A DNA stretch of 54,858 nucleotides from positions 1 through 54,858 of the forward strand of contig JAOZTH010000003.1 of NCBI GenBank assembly GCA_029939245.1, written 5' to 3'. Origin of the DNA: Arcobacteraceae bacterium (GTDB lineage: Bacteria; Campylobacterota; Campylobacteria; Campylobacterales; Arcobacteraceae). Below, one piece after another: positions 8,613-17,742 of the stretch (positions within the stretch are counted from its first letter, which is position 1; each line of letters begins with the position of its first letter). A program made the position numbers and the translations under genes. A model generated the notes under the pieces. That model was not told the origin of the DNA. It did not search any database and was given only the letters and a program-made list of their open reading frames with translations.

Positions 8613-9647
8613 TTATTTGCCTTTTGCTTGTTGTATTTTATTGACATAAGCATAATCAATCTTTATATCTATAACCTGTGGCAAACTTCTAGCTACGCCA
8701 TCTATGACTTGGTTAAAATCATCAAACAGATAGTTAGCATAGCTACCGGGGATAGAGTTTATCTCGTTTAGCACTATCTCATCATCGTGTATGAAAAAGT
8801 CGCATCTTATGATACTTCCTGCAAATGTGTTGTTGTAAACTTTGGCGAAAGTATCTCTCACTTTTTTTGCTAAACTGTCGCTGATATCGGCTCTGGAGAC
8901 TTGCGAAGTTCTGCTAAAATCCAGATACTTTTTTTCAAAATCCAGAAACTCACCCTTTTGAGGCTCTTCTATGATAGAAAACACAAACTCACCATCTATA
9001 CAGGCTCCTGCTATGTTTAGCTCTTTGATATCTTTGATAAACGGCTCGACTATGATCTCATCATCAAACTCAAATGCCACATCTACAGCATATTGCAACT
9101 GCTCTTTGTCTTTGACTATCGATACGCCTATGCTACTTCCTAGACACGATGGCTTGATAATGACAGGGTAATCCTCTACTATTATATCGTTATCTTTTTT
9201 GAAACTTTCAAACTCCAATGCCGCCACTCCTATATGTTTGGCATATAGTTTTGTCAAGGTTTTGTTATAGCTTATGGCACTCGCTTCTAGTCGTGGTCCT
9301 ATATAAGCTATATCAAAAAACTCCAACAACGATGCCACAGTGCCATCTTCTCCATCTTTGCCATGTATCAAGTTCAAAACGACATCAAACTCTAGTTTAG
9401 TCTCACCAAACATAGTTTTAGAAAAAAACCCACCATGCTTTATAGTGAGAGTATCAAACTTTTTATAACTCCCACTACTAAAAAGTTTTGATGTGATATT
9501 CTCTGCTGGTATATTATAAAGCTGCTTTTGGCTATCTGCAAAAATATAGACAGGCTGTCTGTCTAGCACCTTTTTCATAGCGATAGCACTGACTATACTT
9601 ATCTCGTGTTCGAAACTTTTGCTTCCAAATATTATACCATATACCAT
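8613..9647 (-). CDS. ddl: D-alanine--D-alanine ligase
   Basis: ATP-grasp motifs KPSCLGSSIGVSIV, NEINSIPGS; FGSKSFEHEIS N-terminus. Confidence 0.93.
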   Translation of the reverse strand: MVYGIIFGSKSFEHEISIVSAIAMKKVLDRQPVYIFADSQKQLYNIPAENITSKLFSSGSYKKFDTLTIKHGGFFSKTMFGETKLEFDVVLNLIHGKDGEDGTVASLLEFFDIAYIGPRLEASAISYNKTLTKLYAKHIGVAALEFESFKKDNDIIVEDYPVIIKPSCLGSSIGVSIVKDKEQLQYAVDVAFEFDDEIIVEPFIKDIKELNIAGACIDGEFVFSIIEEPQKGEFLDFEKKYLDFSRTSQVSRADISDSLAKKVRDTFAKVYNNTFAGSIIRCDFFIHDDEIVLNEINSIPGSYANYLFDDFNQVIDGVARSLPQVIDIKIDYAYVNKIQQAKGK

Positions 9648-9650
9648 ATT

Positions 9651-10205
9651 TTACCTTTGTAATCTTTTGAGTGCTTGTCGTATAAGTTCCGCTGTATCGC
9701 CTATATCACATCCACTTATCGCTTTTCTTATCTGCTCTTTTTTGAAGCCTAAACTCTCCAAAGCCATAGTGGCTTCTTGGATATTTATACTACTGTTGTC
9801 ATCGTCACCATCTACTACAAAACCGCTAAGTTCCACTAGCAATCTACTAGCACCTTTTGGTCCTATGCCTGGCACAGATTTTAGCATATCTACACTTTTG
9901 TTTGCTACTATTGTAGCGAAATTACCCGGGGTAAATGTGCTACAGATAGCCAGTGCTACTTTGGGTCCTATTCCATTTATCTTGATAACTGTGTCAAACA
10001 TCTTCTGCTCATCTTTATCTACAAAGCCATATAGATTTGACGACTCCTCTTTGATAATATGTGTAGTTCGTATCGTGATATCTTTACCCTGTATTTTGCT
10101 GCTACAGTTGATAGATACAAACACTTCATATATAACTCCGCTCACATTTAGCTCCAACCTTGTGGGTTCCTTTTTTTCTATGATTCCTACTAGTCCTACT
10201 ATCAT
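9651..10205 (-). CDS. ruvA: Holliday junction branch migration protein RuvA
   Basis: [28 protein letters not shown]...[12 protein letters not shown]...[16 protein letters not shown] (HhH motifs). Confidence 0.93.
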   Translation of the reverse strand: MIVGLVGIIEKKEPTRLELNVSGVIYEVFVSINCSSKIQGKDITIRTTHIIKEESSNLYGFVDKDEQKMFDTVIKINGIGPKVALAICSTFTPGNFATIVANKSVDMLKSVPGIGPKGASRLLVELSGFVVDGDDDNSSINIQEATMALESLGFKKEQIRKAISGCDIGDTAELIRQALKRLQR

Positions 10206-10579
10206 CGAAAAAAGTGCTTTATTTTTTGCCACAGACTATTATCTGTCTGTGTGGTATTTGTTTGCGACTGTTCTAGTGTAGTCTCTTGTGGCTCAAACAC
10301 TACTTTGAGCTTTGTTTTTATATCTGTATTTGTTATAGAGGTGATGATATATCCTACTCTATTTGTGATATGAAACCCCTCTAGTATGTATCTGTCATCA
10401 TGCTTTTGTATCAAAGTCCAGACAGTCCCAGCAGATGACTCCTCTTTGATATACTCCAGCTCATCGCCATAAATATCAAACAATATGCCACTCATACCGG
10501 CTTCATCGTCCATAAAATTTTGTATCGGTTCAAAATTGTCTTTAAACTCTTCAAAAGATATTTCATCAAATTTATCCAT
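10202..10579 (-). CDS. Hypothetical protein (125 aa)
   Basis: ORF overlapping both ruvA and ftsY ends in a co-directional run. Confidence 0.7.
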   Translation of the reverse strand: MDKFDEISFEEFKDNFEPIQNFMDDEAGMSGILFDIYGDELEYIKEESSAGTVWTLIQKHDDRYILEGFHITNRVGYIITSITNTDIKTKLKVVFEPQETTLEQSQTNTTQTDNSLWQKIKHFFR

Positions 10580-11402
10580 ATATACTCCTTGTCAAATCAT
10601 CTACAAACTCTTTTGGCGAAAACTTTTTTAGGTCATCTTGTTTTTCGCCATAGCCTACATACAATATAGGCAATCCTAGAGTATGAGACACACCAAACAC
10701 CGCTCCACCTTTGGCTGTGCCGTCTAGCTTTGTGATGATAACTCCATCTATACCTATGATATCGTGAAACTCTTTAGCACCCGCTACTGCTGTGCCTCCT
10801 TGTGTGCCGTCTATTATCAAAAGTTTTCTATGTGGAGCATTTGGTTGGGCTTTTTGACAAACTTTGTTTATCTTTTGTAGCTCTTTGTTTAGGTTTTTTT
10901 GTGTTTGAAGTCGCCCTGCTGTATCTATGATGACACGGTCTATGCCTTTGGCTACTGCCTTGCTGATAGTATCGTATGCCACAGCACTACTATCGTGTCC
11001 TTGCTGTGTCTTGACTATAGGCACAGATAACTTGCTAGCCCATATATCTAGCTGCTCTATAGCGGCCGCACGAAATGTATCACCAGCTCCTAGTATGACA
11101 GTTTTGCCTTGTTGTTTGTATAAGTTAGCTAGCTTTGCTATGGTAGTGGTCTTGCCAGCACCATTTACGCCAAACACTAGCTCGACAAACGGTTTGTCAT
11201 CTGTGAGAGGTTTTGTGTCATCACTGGCAATATCAAACATCTCATATAACCTACTGTTGAGTTGGTCTTGCGATATTTCTTTCGGCAATCCTCTCATAAT
11301 ATCTTGCACTATATCATAGTCGATATCTGACTCTATTAGCTTGACTTCTATATCATCAAAACCAAGCTTAGTCTGTTTTTTGCTTTTGAAAATATCAAAC
11401 AA
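10572..11402 (-). CDS. ftsY: Signal recognition particle receptor FtsY (NG domain)
   Basis: FGVNGAGKTTTIAKLA, GDTFRAAAIEQL, DTAGRLQTQKNL, TKLDGTAKGGAVF. Confidence 0.95.
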   Translation of the reverse strand: MFDIFKSKKQTKLGFDDIEVKLIESDIDYDIVQDIMRGLPKEISQDQLNSRLYEMFDIASDDTKPLTDDKPFVELVFGVNGAGKTTTIAKLANLYKQQGKTVILGAGDTFRAAAIEQLDIWASKLSVPIVKTQQGHDSSAVAYDTISKAVAKGIDRVIIDTAGRLQTQKNLNKELQKINKVCQKAQPNAPHRKLLIIDGTQGGTAVAGAKEFHDIIGIDGVIITKLDGTAKGGAVFGVSHTLGLPILYVGYGEKQDDLKKFSPKEFVDDLTRSIYG

Positions 11403-11403
11403 A

Positions 11404-11943
11404 CTACTGTTGTCCTATAGTTTTTTCTATGTCATATTCTAGCATCTCTATAGGCACTATACCTACGTATTTTTCTATGATTTTACCCTTTTTGTTTATC
11501 AAAAACATGGTAGGATATGACCGAACTATGCCTATGGCTTTGGACAATGCAAAGCCGTCTTTGCTATAGTTTATATCATATTTGACTTTGTTGTCTCTCT
11601 TAAATTTGCTCAATGCCCGTCTAGATATCTTTTTTTCCAACGACACCGACACTATATTTATATCTTGTCCATATTTTTCATATAGTTCGTTGAGATGTTC
11701 AGCTTCTACTATACAAGGAGCACACCAAGTAGCGAAAAAATCAACGACCGTAACCTTGCCGTTGTCGGCTTTGAAAGTTGTGTTGTTTCGTCTTATGGTT
11801 ATACTTTTGTTGTCGTCAAAATTTTTCAACACAAAAACTTTTTTGATAGGCTTTTTTACCGGTTTTTTGACAACTTCTTTTTCTTCACAGCCTATAAAAA
11901 AAAGTAAGCATACAGACAAAAAAACAAAAAATACTTTTTTCAA
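11404..11943 (-). CDS. TlpA-like thioredoxin-fold lipoprotein
   Basis: Lipobox-like FIGCEEK; FFATWCAPCIVEAEHL. Confidence 0.88.
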   Translation of the reverse strand: MKKVFFVFLSVCLLFFIGCEEKEVVKKPVKKPIKKVFVLKNFDDNKSITIRRNNTTFKADNGKVTVVDFFATWCAPCIVEAEHLNELYEKYGQDINIVSVSLEKKISRRALSKFKRDNKVKYDINYSKDGFALSKAIGIVRSYPTMFLINKKGKIIEKYVGIVPIEMLEYDIEKTIGQQ

Positions 11944-12561
11944 CTATTTGTCCTCTTTCATGATCTCTTGTATCTGTTTTTCTAAAGTATCTTGACTCAC
12001 CATACCTACGAAACTTTCGTTGTAGAGACCGTGCTTGTCAAATATGACTATAAATGGTATAGAGCCGTTTTCGTTGAGTGATTTTAGTCCATACATCATC
12101 TCGTTTGTTGCTTCTCCATTTGCTACTTTGTATATGATATTGTGCTGTTTGATAAACTCTTTTATCGTCTTTGGTGTTTCTACTTCGCCTGTGCCTCGTT
12201 TACCTATCTCAAGTCCTAGCACTACTACATCCTCTTTGTATTTGTTTGTTATCTCATTTAGGTGGGGTATACCTCGTATGCACGGAGGACACCAAGTAGC
12301 AAAAAAATCTAGCAGCACAATTTTATTTTCATAGTCTTTTGATTGAAATTTCCAGCCATCATCACTGACAGCTACCTTTATATCTTTGCCGTCAGTTGTT
12401 TTAAAGTTAAAAATTGTCTCTTTTGGCTCTGCTTTTGTTTTTACCTGTTTGCTCTTGTCTGTTTTTTTCGCTAGGTTATCCTCGGTTATCGTTTGTTTCT
12501 CTTCGCATGCTACAAAAAACAGCGATGCTACGACTACCGCTAGTAATATATTTTTATTCAT
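11944..12561 (-). CDS. TlpA-like thioredoxin-fold lipoprotein (tandem paralogue)
   Basis: Lipobox-like FFVACEEK; FFATWCPPCIRGIPHL. Confidence 0.88.
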   Translation of the reverse strand: MNKNILLAVVVASLFFVACEEKQTITEDNLAKKTDKSKQVKTKAEPKETIFNFKTTDGKDIKVAVSDDGWKFQSKDYENKIVLLDFFATWCPPCIRGIPHLNEITNKYKEDVVVLGLEIGKRGTGEVETPKTIKEFIKQHNIIYKVANGEATNEMMYGLKSLNENGSIPFIVIFDKHGLYNESFVGMVSQDTLEKQIQEIMKEDK

Positions 12562-12886
12562 TTGTTTCCTTTTTGCCAAAATCTTTTAGAAATTGATCCA
12601 TATCGTATCGCTGTCTAAACTGATCTGTCATGATATGCACTAGCTTATCGCCCATATCTATAGCTATCCAACCATCGCCATCATCTACTCTCAAAAACTC
12701 CTCGCCATCTACTTTGAGATCGGTTTTGAGACTATCTATCAAAGAGTGTGCATGTTTGTCGTTTAAGCTAGTGCACAGCACCACAGTATCCACTATATAA
12801 CTCTGTCTTGATAGATCAAACACTGCTATATCTGTAGCTTTTTTGTCATCTAATATCGTTTTTATCTTATCTATTGTTTTATCCAT
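12554..12886 (-). CDS. rsfS: Ribosome silencing factor
   Basis: DKKATDIAVFDL...WIAIDMGDKLVHIMTDQFRQRYDMD typical of RsfS/Iojap. Confidence 0.92.
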   Translation of the reverse strand: MDKTIDKIKTILDDKKATDIAVFDLSRQSYIVDTVVLCTSLNDKHAHSLIDSLKTDLKVDGEEFLRVDDGDGWIAIDMGDKLVHIMTDQFRQRYDMDQFLKDFGKKETNE

Positions 12887-12889
12887 ATT

Positions 12890-13405
12890 TCAACTACTTT
12901 CTAGTATAGCTTTTGTATTTGAGGCTATAATCTTTTTGTTTTTTATATCGCATGTGAGTTGTTGTTTGTCATAGGCTATCAAAAACAGTTTTGCATAGCC
13001 ATCATCTACCAAAGTTTTGCTTGTGTTTATCAACAGATAATCAGTATCGCCATATCTTTGTATATCACCCACTACTCCCAACACCTCATCTAGCTCTATA
13101 ACTTCGCAACCAACTATATCAAACCAAAAATACTCACCACTACCCAAAGCACAATTTTCTCTCGTGTCATCTATAGTCGTGTATATCTCTTTGTTTATGA
13201 GAGTTCTCGATGCTTCTACTGTATCAAACCCATAAAATTTCACTGCCTGACTTTGTCTCTTGTAGGACTCTATCTGCAAACTTTTGTTTGGCTCTATCCA
13301 AAACACCTTGTCTACAGCAAACTGGTCTGCAAAATCCGTCTTGTGATGGAGTTTAAGCTCACCTTTTAGTCCGACTGTCTTGCCTACTGTCGCTACTTGT
13401 ATCAC
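12890..13405 (-). CDS. rimM: 16S rRNA processing protein RimM
   Basis: ATVGKTVGLKGELKLH; PRC-barrel-like GEYFWFDIVGCEV. Confidence 0.92.
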   Translation of the reverse strand: MIQVATVGKTVGLKGELKLHHKTDFADQFAVDKVFWIEPNKSLQIESYKRQSQAVKFYGFDTVEASRTLINKEIYTTIDDTRENCALGSGEYFWFDIVGCEVIELDEVLGVVGDIQRYGDTDYLLINTSKTLVDDGYAKLFLIAYDKQQLTCDIKNKKIIASNTKAILESS

Positions 13406-13408
13406 TCG

Positions 13409-13648
13409 CTAGCTCTCTTTGACATTTATCTTATATACTTTTTGGTTTTTTGATTTACAACCATTTATCACTGTTTTTACTGCATTTTTCAGCATGCCTC
13501 GCTTGCCTACGACAGCACCTATATATTCCGATGGCACAGTGATATTGAGATAAGCGAAAGTGTCGCTGACCTCTTCTATGTGCACATCGAACTTGACACC
13601 GTCATCTAACAATAGTGTCAAATAGTTTTCTACAAACTCTTTGCTCAT
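13409..13648 (-). CDS. khpA: KH-domain RNA-binding protein
   Basis: SEYIGAVVGKRGMLKNAVKTVI (GxxG KH loop), between rpsP and rimM. Confidence 0.88.
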   Translation of the reverse strand: MSKEFVENYLTLLLDDGVKFDVHIEEVSDTFAYLNITVPSEYIGAVVGKRGMLKNAVKTVINGCKSKNQKVYKINVKES

Positions 13649-13651
13649 AGC

Positions 13652-13879
13652 CTATCTACCTGTGATCTTTTTCACTCGGCTACTCATTTTAGCACCCACA
13701 CTCAACCAATAGTCTAGTCTAGTATCATCTACTTTTAGCTCTTTTGGTTCTACTATCGGGTTGTAGTATCCTATAGATTCTATCCACCCTGAGTCTCTTC
13801 TTTTTCTGCTATCTGTTACTACTATCCTATAAAATGGCATCTTTTTTCGCCCCATTCTTGTCAATCTTATCGTTGTCAT
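13652..13879 (-). CDS. rpsP: 30S ribosomal protein S16
   Basis: [41 protein letters not shown]. Confidence 0.97.
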   Translation of the reverse strand: MTTIRLTRMGRKKMPFYRIVVTDSRKRRDSGWIESIGYYNPIVEPKELKVDDTRLDYWLSVGAKMSSRVKKITGR

Positions 13880-13966
13880 ATTTTTCCTTTTTTTGTTTGT
13901 TTGTCAAGCAACACTAAATATTGATAATCTTGTATCAATTTTTAGTATTGCCATCTTGTCTATGTC

Positions 13967-15307
13967 CTATCTCGGTATCTGGTTGCCTTCCATATTGTTC
14001 ATCATATCTTTCATGGCTTTGCCATTTTTGCCTGACATCTTTTTTGCCATCTTTGATGCATTTTTAAACTGTTTTAATATCCTGTTGGTTTGCTGTATAG
14101 ATAGTCCCGCTCCACTAGATATTCTCATCTTTCTGCTAGGATTTAGCACCGATGGCTCTTGCCTCTCTTTTTTGGTCATAGACGATATCAAAGCCTTGAT
14201 ATTTTTCATCTGTGAGGAGTTTTCTATATCCATAGAACCTAGCTGCGATGCCATGTTTCCCATACCGGGTATCATACCCAACATTGATTTCATAGAGCCC
14301 ATTTTTTTGAGCATATTCATCTGGTCTAGAAAATCATCAAAGTTGAACTCGCCTTTTTTTATCTTGCTTTTAACTAGCTTGAGCTTTTTGTCGTCTATCA
14401 GTCCTGAAGTTTTTTCTGCCAAACCTTCCATATCGCCTTGACCCATGATCCTAGATACTATGCGTTGTGGTATAAACGGCTCTATATCTGGCATATGTTC
14501 ACCAGTCCCTACAAACCGAAGTGGCAATCCTATTTGGTGAGCGATACTCAAAGCCACACCACCTTTGGTATCGCCGTCAAACTTCGTAAGCACCACACCT
14601 TGTATGCCTATTTGCTCGTGAAAACTCCCTGCTGTCCTCGTAGCGTCATGTCCTGTGAGCATATCTGCTACATAAAAGGTCTCATCTGGCTGTATAGCCT
14701 TTTTGATGGATTTAAGCTCGCCCATAAGCTCACTATCTATAGCCAACCGCCCTGCTGTATCTACTAGTAGCACATCATATAGCTCTTTTTGGGCTTTTTG
14801 TTTGGCATCTTTGGCTATGGTTTTTGGGTTTTTTTCATTTTCATCGCTATATAGATCCACATCTATATCGGCACATAACTGTCGTAGCTGCTCCACTGCT
14901 GCCGCTCTTTGAGTATCACATGCCGATATGAGGACCTTTTTGTTTCTGTTTTTGAGATACAAGGCTAGTTTGGCTGTCGTGGTGGTCTTGCCGCTACCTT
15001 GTAGCCCTGCCATGAGTATAGTTGTCAGTGGAGTTTTTGCATGCACGAAGCCTTGGTTGCCTTGGGTTTGCAATATTTGTAGCAAAGATTTTTGCAAAGC
15101 AGACATAAAGTTTTTCTGCCCTATGCCGTGCTTTTTTGTGTCTAACTCTACTTTGGATATGAGCTCTTTGGTAGTCTTGTGGTGTAGGTCGGATTTGAGC
15201 ATAGTTTTTTTGAGCGACTGCATAGCTTTGTTCAGTGCAGATATATCGTCTTTAAATCGTATTTTATTTGATATATTTTTGATACTATCGGTTATAATCC
15301 CAAACAA
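13967..15307 (-). CDS. ffh: Signal recognition particle protein Ffh
   Basis: GLQGSGKTTTTAKLA, DTAGRLAIDSELM, TKFDGDTKGG, Met-rich M domain. Confidence 0.97.
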   Translation of the reverse strand: MFGIITDSIKNISNKIRFKDDISALNKAMQSLKKTMLKSDLHHKTTKELISKVELDTKKHGIGQKNFMSALQKSLLQILQTQGNQGFVHAKTPLTTILMAGLQGSGKTTTTAKLALYLKNRNKKVLISACDTQRAAAVEQLRQLCADIDVDLYSDENEKNPKTIAKDAKQKAQKELYDVLLVDTAGRLAIDSELMGELKSIKKAIQPDETFYVADMLTGHDATRTAGSFHEQIGIQGVVLTKFDGDTKGGVALSIAHQIGLPLRFVGTGEHMPDIEPFIPQRIVSRIMGQGDMEGLAEKTSGLIDDKKLKLVKSKIKKGEFNFDDFLDQMNMLKKMGSMKSMLGMIPGMGNMASQLGSMDIENSSQMKNIKALISSMTKKERQEPSVLNPSRKMRISSGAGLSIQQTNRILKQFKNASKMAKKMSGKNGKAMKDMMNNMEGNQIPR

Positions 15308-15423
15308 TATTTGCTCCTTTTTTAAATTTATACTATTTTATCTTTTTAATCTTAATTTAAGCTAAAAAATCGACAAAATCCTTATTTTAAGGCAAAAATA
15401 TTTTTCCCAACCTTAAAGTTAGC

Positions 15424-15777
15424 TTAATTTGAACCTATCAAAAGTTTGCCGAAACACACCTTTGTAGTGCCATCAAGCATCTCGAAACTGTATTTTGTGT
15501 AGTTGTCTATAGGTGACAATATCTCTATCTTGCATCTATAAATAGTATTTGATATATCTCCCAAAAGTTCTATATGCTCTGCCGATACTAGCATACCTTG
15601 TGTTTGGTCGCTGTCATCACAAAAAGCTGCAGTGCTTTGAGCTGCCGCTTCAAGTAGCATAGATATAGTAGGCACAAACTCAAAGCTACACAAAACATCT
15701 CTAGTGGTCGCCGTGGATTTCAAAACTTTTTTTGCAAATCTTAGCGGATATTTGTGTGGTATATTTATATCTGCCAT
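15424..15777 (-). CDS. FabZ/ApeP-like hotdog dehydratase (thioester dehydrase family)
   Basis: HKYPLRFAKKVL...CSFEFVPTISMLLEAAAQSTAAF; adjacent to KS/ACP genes. Confidence 0.72.
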   Translation of the reverse strand: MADINIPHKYPLRFAKKVLKSTATTRDVLCSFEFVPTISMLLEAAAQSTAAFCDDSDQTQGMLVSAEHIELLGDISNTIYRCKIEILSPIDNYTKYSFEMLDGTTKVCFGKLLIGSN

Positions 15778-16400
15778 GGTATTATGTTTTGTCCATCTTT
15801 GCAGCTAATAGCTATATCGACTAGCAGTGATATAGAGTTTGGCATAGCTTTTATGTGCTGTAAATTTCGCATATCTATGGTCGGATCTTTGTCTGTGAGT
15901 GATATAGTCATAGCTACTCCCACCTCCAGATACGAAACACCAGCGACAAAACTGTCTATATTTGGCACATCTAGTGTCTCCGTAGCAAACAGACAGACAG
16001 TTGGTCTAGCGAGGGCTTTTAGCATAGCAATATCTAGCAATGCCTTGCTAGTGTTGTCGCCACTAGATATAGTCATGACCTCGCTTTGGTTTTGACTATT
16101 GATAGATAGGTAGGATACTGCTGTATTATAGACAGAGTTTTGAAACACCGTAGGACTTATAGGCTGGTGCTGTGATATGCTATCAAGTATTTTGTCGCTA
16201 CACTCAAGCTCGCCAAAACTGCTACCATATACTATAGGTTTGTTTGATGAGTTTATGATACTATCTAGGTATATAACTATTTTCGATGCTCTTGTGAGTC
16301 TTCGTCTTTGTGTCATCTTTGGGACTAGCTCTTTGGTGTTTAGCTCTGTTATTTGTTTGTGGTCATATATTACCGCTGATTTTTTTAAAAGTAGATTCAT
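15765..16400 (-). CDS. Beta-ketoacyl synthase-like N-terminal domain protein (Ketoacyl-synt_2 type)
   Basis: MTQRRRLTRASKIVIYLDSI...VYGSSFGEL...QNSVYNTAVSYLSI: KS-like, no active-site Cys. Confidence 0.7.
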   Translation of the reverse strand: MNLLLKKSAVIYDHKQITELNTKELVPKMTQRRRLTRASKIVIYLDSIINSSNKPIVYGSSFGELECSDKILDSISQHQPISPTVFQNSVYNTAVSYLSINSQNQSEVMTISSGDNTSKALLDIAMLKALARPTVCLFATETLDVPNIDSFVAGVSYLEVGVAMTISLTDKDPTIDMRNLQHIKAMPNSISLLVDIAISCKDGQNIIPWQI

Positions 16401-17500
16401 ATTTTGAATACCAGACAGCAGTTGTTGCCACCAAAAGCAAAAGAGTTGCTCATAGCATATCTTATGTTGGTTTTTTTGTTTTGTGTAGTTAGGTTTATAT
16501 CTTTGTATATGGTTTTTTCGTGGCGGTTGCTAGGCACGGTTTGGGCTTTCAATACTTCACAGCACACTATAGCCTCTATAGCTCCACTGGCTCCTAGTGT
16601 GTGTCCTGTGGTGGATTTCGTAGAGCTGATATATGGCTTGTGTGCAAAAAATTTCGCTATAGCCCCTGCTTCTGCTTCATCGTTTGCTATCGTGCCTGTG
16701 CCGTGAGAGTTGATATAGTCTATATCATCTGGCGATATATTGGCAGTAGCTATAGCATCACTCATAGCGATGATAGCACCAGTTGCGTTTTCGTGTGGTC
16801 TTGTCATATGAAAAGCATCGCTACTATATCCTACACCTACAAGCGATATATCATCTTTGGATTGTGGTCGGTTTTGTAGCAGCACCACCGCTATAGCTTC
16901 ACTCACATTCATGCCATCTCTAGTCTCATCAAATGGTCGGCAGATATTTTTGGACAACACACCTAGACTATCAAACCCACGGACTGTAGTTTGGCATAGT
17001 TCATCGGCACCTACGACCAACACAGAGTCGTATATATCTGCCTGTATCAGTTCCATAGCATAACCTAGAGCATTTGCACTAGAGGTGCAAGCAGTAGAGA
17101 AACTTATATCGGCTTTGAAATTATAGTGCTGTTTTAACTTGTGTGCTATCGTATCTATACCATGAGTATCGGCACGGACATTAACATATGAGCCATCTGT
17201 AAAATAGTGTTGTTCGCTGTTTGGCATACCACCTACAGAGGAACCTACGACTAGCATGGTGCTGTCATAGTTTACCAAGTTTGATTTGGTCAGCACTGCG
17301 TGACATAGTTTGTGTAGATTTTCATCGAAACTATATGGAGAAACTATACGACCTATCGTGGGTGATATATCTTTGTATATATCGTCATCTTTTTTGAGAG
17401 CTGTTTTGCCACACAAGATATTTGCAAACAACCAGTCGCCATATCCTGCTGGACTTATAGAGTCATAGTGAGTTATATAAGCTTTATGCTTTTTGTTCAT
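16397..17500 (-). CDS. Beta-ketoacyl-ACP synthase (FabF/ApeO-like)
   Basis: STACTSSANALGYAMELI active-site Cys, NSHGTGTIANDEAEAGAI, STTGHTLGASGAIEA. Confidence 0.9.
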   Translation of the reverse strand: MNKKHKAYITHYDSISPAGYGDWLFANILCGKTALKKDDDIYKDISPTIGRIVSPYSFDENLHKLCHAVLTKSNLVNYDSTMLVVGSSVGGMPNSEQHYFTDGSYVNVRADTHGIDTIAHKLKQHYNFKADISFSTACTSSANALGYAMELIQADIYDSVLVVGADELCQTTVRGFDSLGVLSKNICRPFDETRDGMNVSEAIAVVLLQNRPQSKDDISLVGVGYSSDAFHMTRPHENATGAIIAMSDAIATANISPDDIDYINSHGTGTIANDEAEAGAIAKFFAHKPYISSTKSTTGHTLGASGAIEAIVCCEVLKAQTVPSNRHEKTIYKDINLTTQNKKTNIRYAMSNSFAFGGNNCCLVFKI

Positions 17501-17738
17501 GGATATATGCTAGCAAGTTTGAGACACTAGCAAATATAGTGTTGTAGTTTTTGTTGTCTGTTATCTTCACTCCGTAGGCTTTGTCTATAGCTATGACCAA
17601 CTCTATAGAATCCACACTATCAAGCCCTAGACCACTATCACCAAACAGCACCTCATCGTCTGCTATATCATCTACTGTCATATCTTCTAAGTTTAAGCTA
17701 TCTATGAGTAGCTGTTTGAACTCGTTTGTTTTTATCAT
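17484..17738 (-). CDS. Acyl carrier protein
   Basis: GDSGLGLDSVDSIELVIAIDKAYGVKI phosphopantetheine attachment motif. Confidence 0.9.
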   Translation of the reverse strand: MIKTNEFKQLLIDSLNLEDMTVDDIADDEVLFGDSGLGLDSVDSIELVIAIDKAYGVKITDNKNYNTIFASVSNLLAYIHEQKA

Positions 17739-17742
17739 CTAT

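Noticed and set aside
9619-10281. Long + strand ORF (220 aa) opposite ruvA
   Set aside because: Antisense to clear RuvA coding sequence; composition is typical of shadow ORFs.
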